A DNA stretch of 64,000 bases, from positions 72,542,961 through 72,606,960 of the forward strand of contig CM024760.1 of NCBI GenBank assembly GCA_014218235.1, read 5' to 3'. Of this stretch, positions 62,957 through 64,000 are shown piece after piece. The DNA is from Colocasia esculenta (Eukaryota > Streptophyta > Magnoliopsida > Alismatales > Araceae). The notes under the pieces were generated by a model. It was not told the DNA's origin, made no database searches, and saw only the letters and a program-made list of their open reading frames with translations. Made by a program: the position numbers and the translations under genes. The stretch's first letter is position 1. Every line of letters begins with the position of its first letter.

Positions 62957-63976
62957 TTGTATGCAATTGTTAAAGGGAAGTCATTGTCATATTTCTTGAA
63001 CGTACTTATCTATTTTGAACCCCAAACTCATCAAAATTTTTGAGTCATTGTGTTATTTTCTTATGAGAGAATTAAGACATTGAAACTAAACTCATTGTAC
63101 ATTTAGTTTAATTTTAAAGTTTCATTATCATTTCAAGGTTAAGCAATTTTAATACTGAATGTTTTTAAAATGATTTGCAAAACACTATTATAGGCACATG
63201 AGTGGCTTTAATATTTCACATGTGTATGTTTAAGCTTTATTTTTACCACATGTTAAGGATAATTTTTCTAAATTCGTAGTCATGACTTGTCTGGTCAAAA
63301 CAAACATATTCCTGCAAAACATCAAAAGAAAATGATCAACAATCTGGAAAGATACAAATGGAGCAATACAAGTCTTGAACCACTGAGTAACCGGGCCATT
63401 TCACCTAAAAAAAGTGATTGTTTCGCGTCAAAAAGTGGAAATCAAAGTTTTCAACTGTGTATAAGATAATGAAAGTTTAACCAATGAGTAATCAGGAGAT
63501 CTTGCATCTAATCAATGTGATCTCTTGCACTGAAAAGTGAGATTTAACTAATTTATTCTTGTATTCTTTCCTAGTTAAAAATGAAAGAAAATCAAATTGA
63601 CAGGATGGAAAAGCTTAAGACCTTCATAAAGTTTATGTATACTGAGTTTAGACCTATTATTTTTCATTGTGTTAAACTTAAGCTCCTAACATCCTTGTTA
63701 AATACTTCTGCTCACTCATATAGGTCACTTTACTTCACATTTGCATTATTATTTTAACTACATTCAGATCATTATAATTTGTTATACCTTGTGTTGAGTG
63801 TGTCTTTGCGATTAAACTTTATTGCACAATACAAAGAACACAATAATTTCTCTCATATGGAAATATCACTTTGCTTTATTTATTTTGATCATTTCTGACC
63901 ATTCATTTCCTACATTTCATTTCTTGATCTCTTACAATCTTTGTTTCTCTCTCTTATCTATCTTTTTGATGCTGTC

Positions 63977-63991
63977 AAAAAGGGGAGAAAG
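63977..63991 (+). other. First polypurine tract of element H
   Basis: AAAAAGGGGAGAAAG following GCTGTC, like the tracts of element C. The 3' LTR should follow outside the window. Confidence 0.75.
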
Positions 63992-64000
63992 TTCCTTAAA

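Larger units (their letters stand above)
61916..63976 (+). other. Non-coding 3' region of element H
   Basis: A/T-rich; no open frame with a recognisable domain on either strand. It contains three copies of a 103-104-nt structured module (62134, 62405, 62853) and ends at a PPT. In an autonomous relative, pol would occupy this position. Confidence 0.75.
58135..64000 (+). mobile_element. Element H: gag-only Sirevirus-like Copia, 3' end outside the window
   Basis: LTR, PBS, a gag-like region with coiled coil and two zinc knuckles, about 2.1 kb of non-coding DNA with three copies of a structured repeat, and the first polypurine tract at 63977-63991. No protease, integrase, RT or RNase H is present between gag and the PPT, so it is non-autonomous. 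It was inserted into the 5' LTR of element G. Confidence 0.88.

Noticed and set aside
61916..64000. Pol or envelope-like gene in element H
   Set aside because: No RT, integrase, protease or transmembrane segment is visible in any frame before the polypurine tract.

Overview
This is plant nuclear DNA, almost certainly angiosperm heterochromatin or intergenic space. The evidence is plant-type Ty1/Copia and Ty3/Gypsy retrotransposons nested inside one another, RNase H-bearing plant LINEs, a GGGCC-rich hAT-like MITE, and the plant-only plant mobile domain (PMD) and DUF7745 families. I see no intact host gene, tRNA, rRNA or CRISPR. The species cannot be named from this sequence.

Layout. A (1-4521, minus): Tekay-like Gypsy with partial pol, gag, PBS and a 2.1-kb 5' LTR. 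4522-5054: short unassigned stretch with a possible truncated first exon. B (5055-22922, minus): Sirevirus-like Copia whose pol is cut by 5'-truncated LINE L1 and whose 5' LTR is split by element C. C (11832-21605, plus): complete gag-only, non-autonomous relative of B with 5-bp target-site duplications (TSD, GATAT); its gag is cut by a 3.8-kb solo Gypsy LTR (S1, TSD CCAAG). D (22923-29060, minus): LTR fragment related to A, interrupted by LINE L2 and inserted into Tork-like Copia E (29061-32353, minus). F (32370-36642, minus): 3' end of another Tekay-like Gypsy, with a MITE in its LTR. 36643-38623: GC-rich, unassigned. G (38624-58134, minus): large Tat-lineage Gypsy with gag, protease/G-patch, RT, two RNase H domains and integrase, plus two passenger genes on the opposite strand (DUF7745, and a seven-exon PMD gene). 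G is cut by a solo Sirevirus-like LTR (S2, TSD ATAAC). H (58135 to the right edge, plus): second gag-only Sirevirus-like element, inserted in the 5' LTR of G.

How the parts work together. Every coding region is transposon-derived and most are broken, often by TGG-to-stop or CpG/CHG transitions expected of methylated DNA. B, or a relative, would have supplied pol to gag-only C; H likewise needs an outside helper. One side is nested five deep: E contains D, which abuts B, which contains C, which contains S1.

The most unusual signals are non-coding: (i) three dispersed copies of a ~103-nt RNA module in H with compensatory changes in a closing stem and a hairpin; (ii) paired TGTCGACA palindromes about 21 bp apart, repeated four times upstream of the promoter in both H and S2; (iii) hairpin arrays in the transcribed part of the Sirevirus-like LTRs, with changing but complementary stems; (iv) a related 16/22-bp phased motif array in B and C; (v) the antisense multi-exon PMD gene carried by G.
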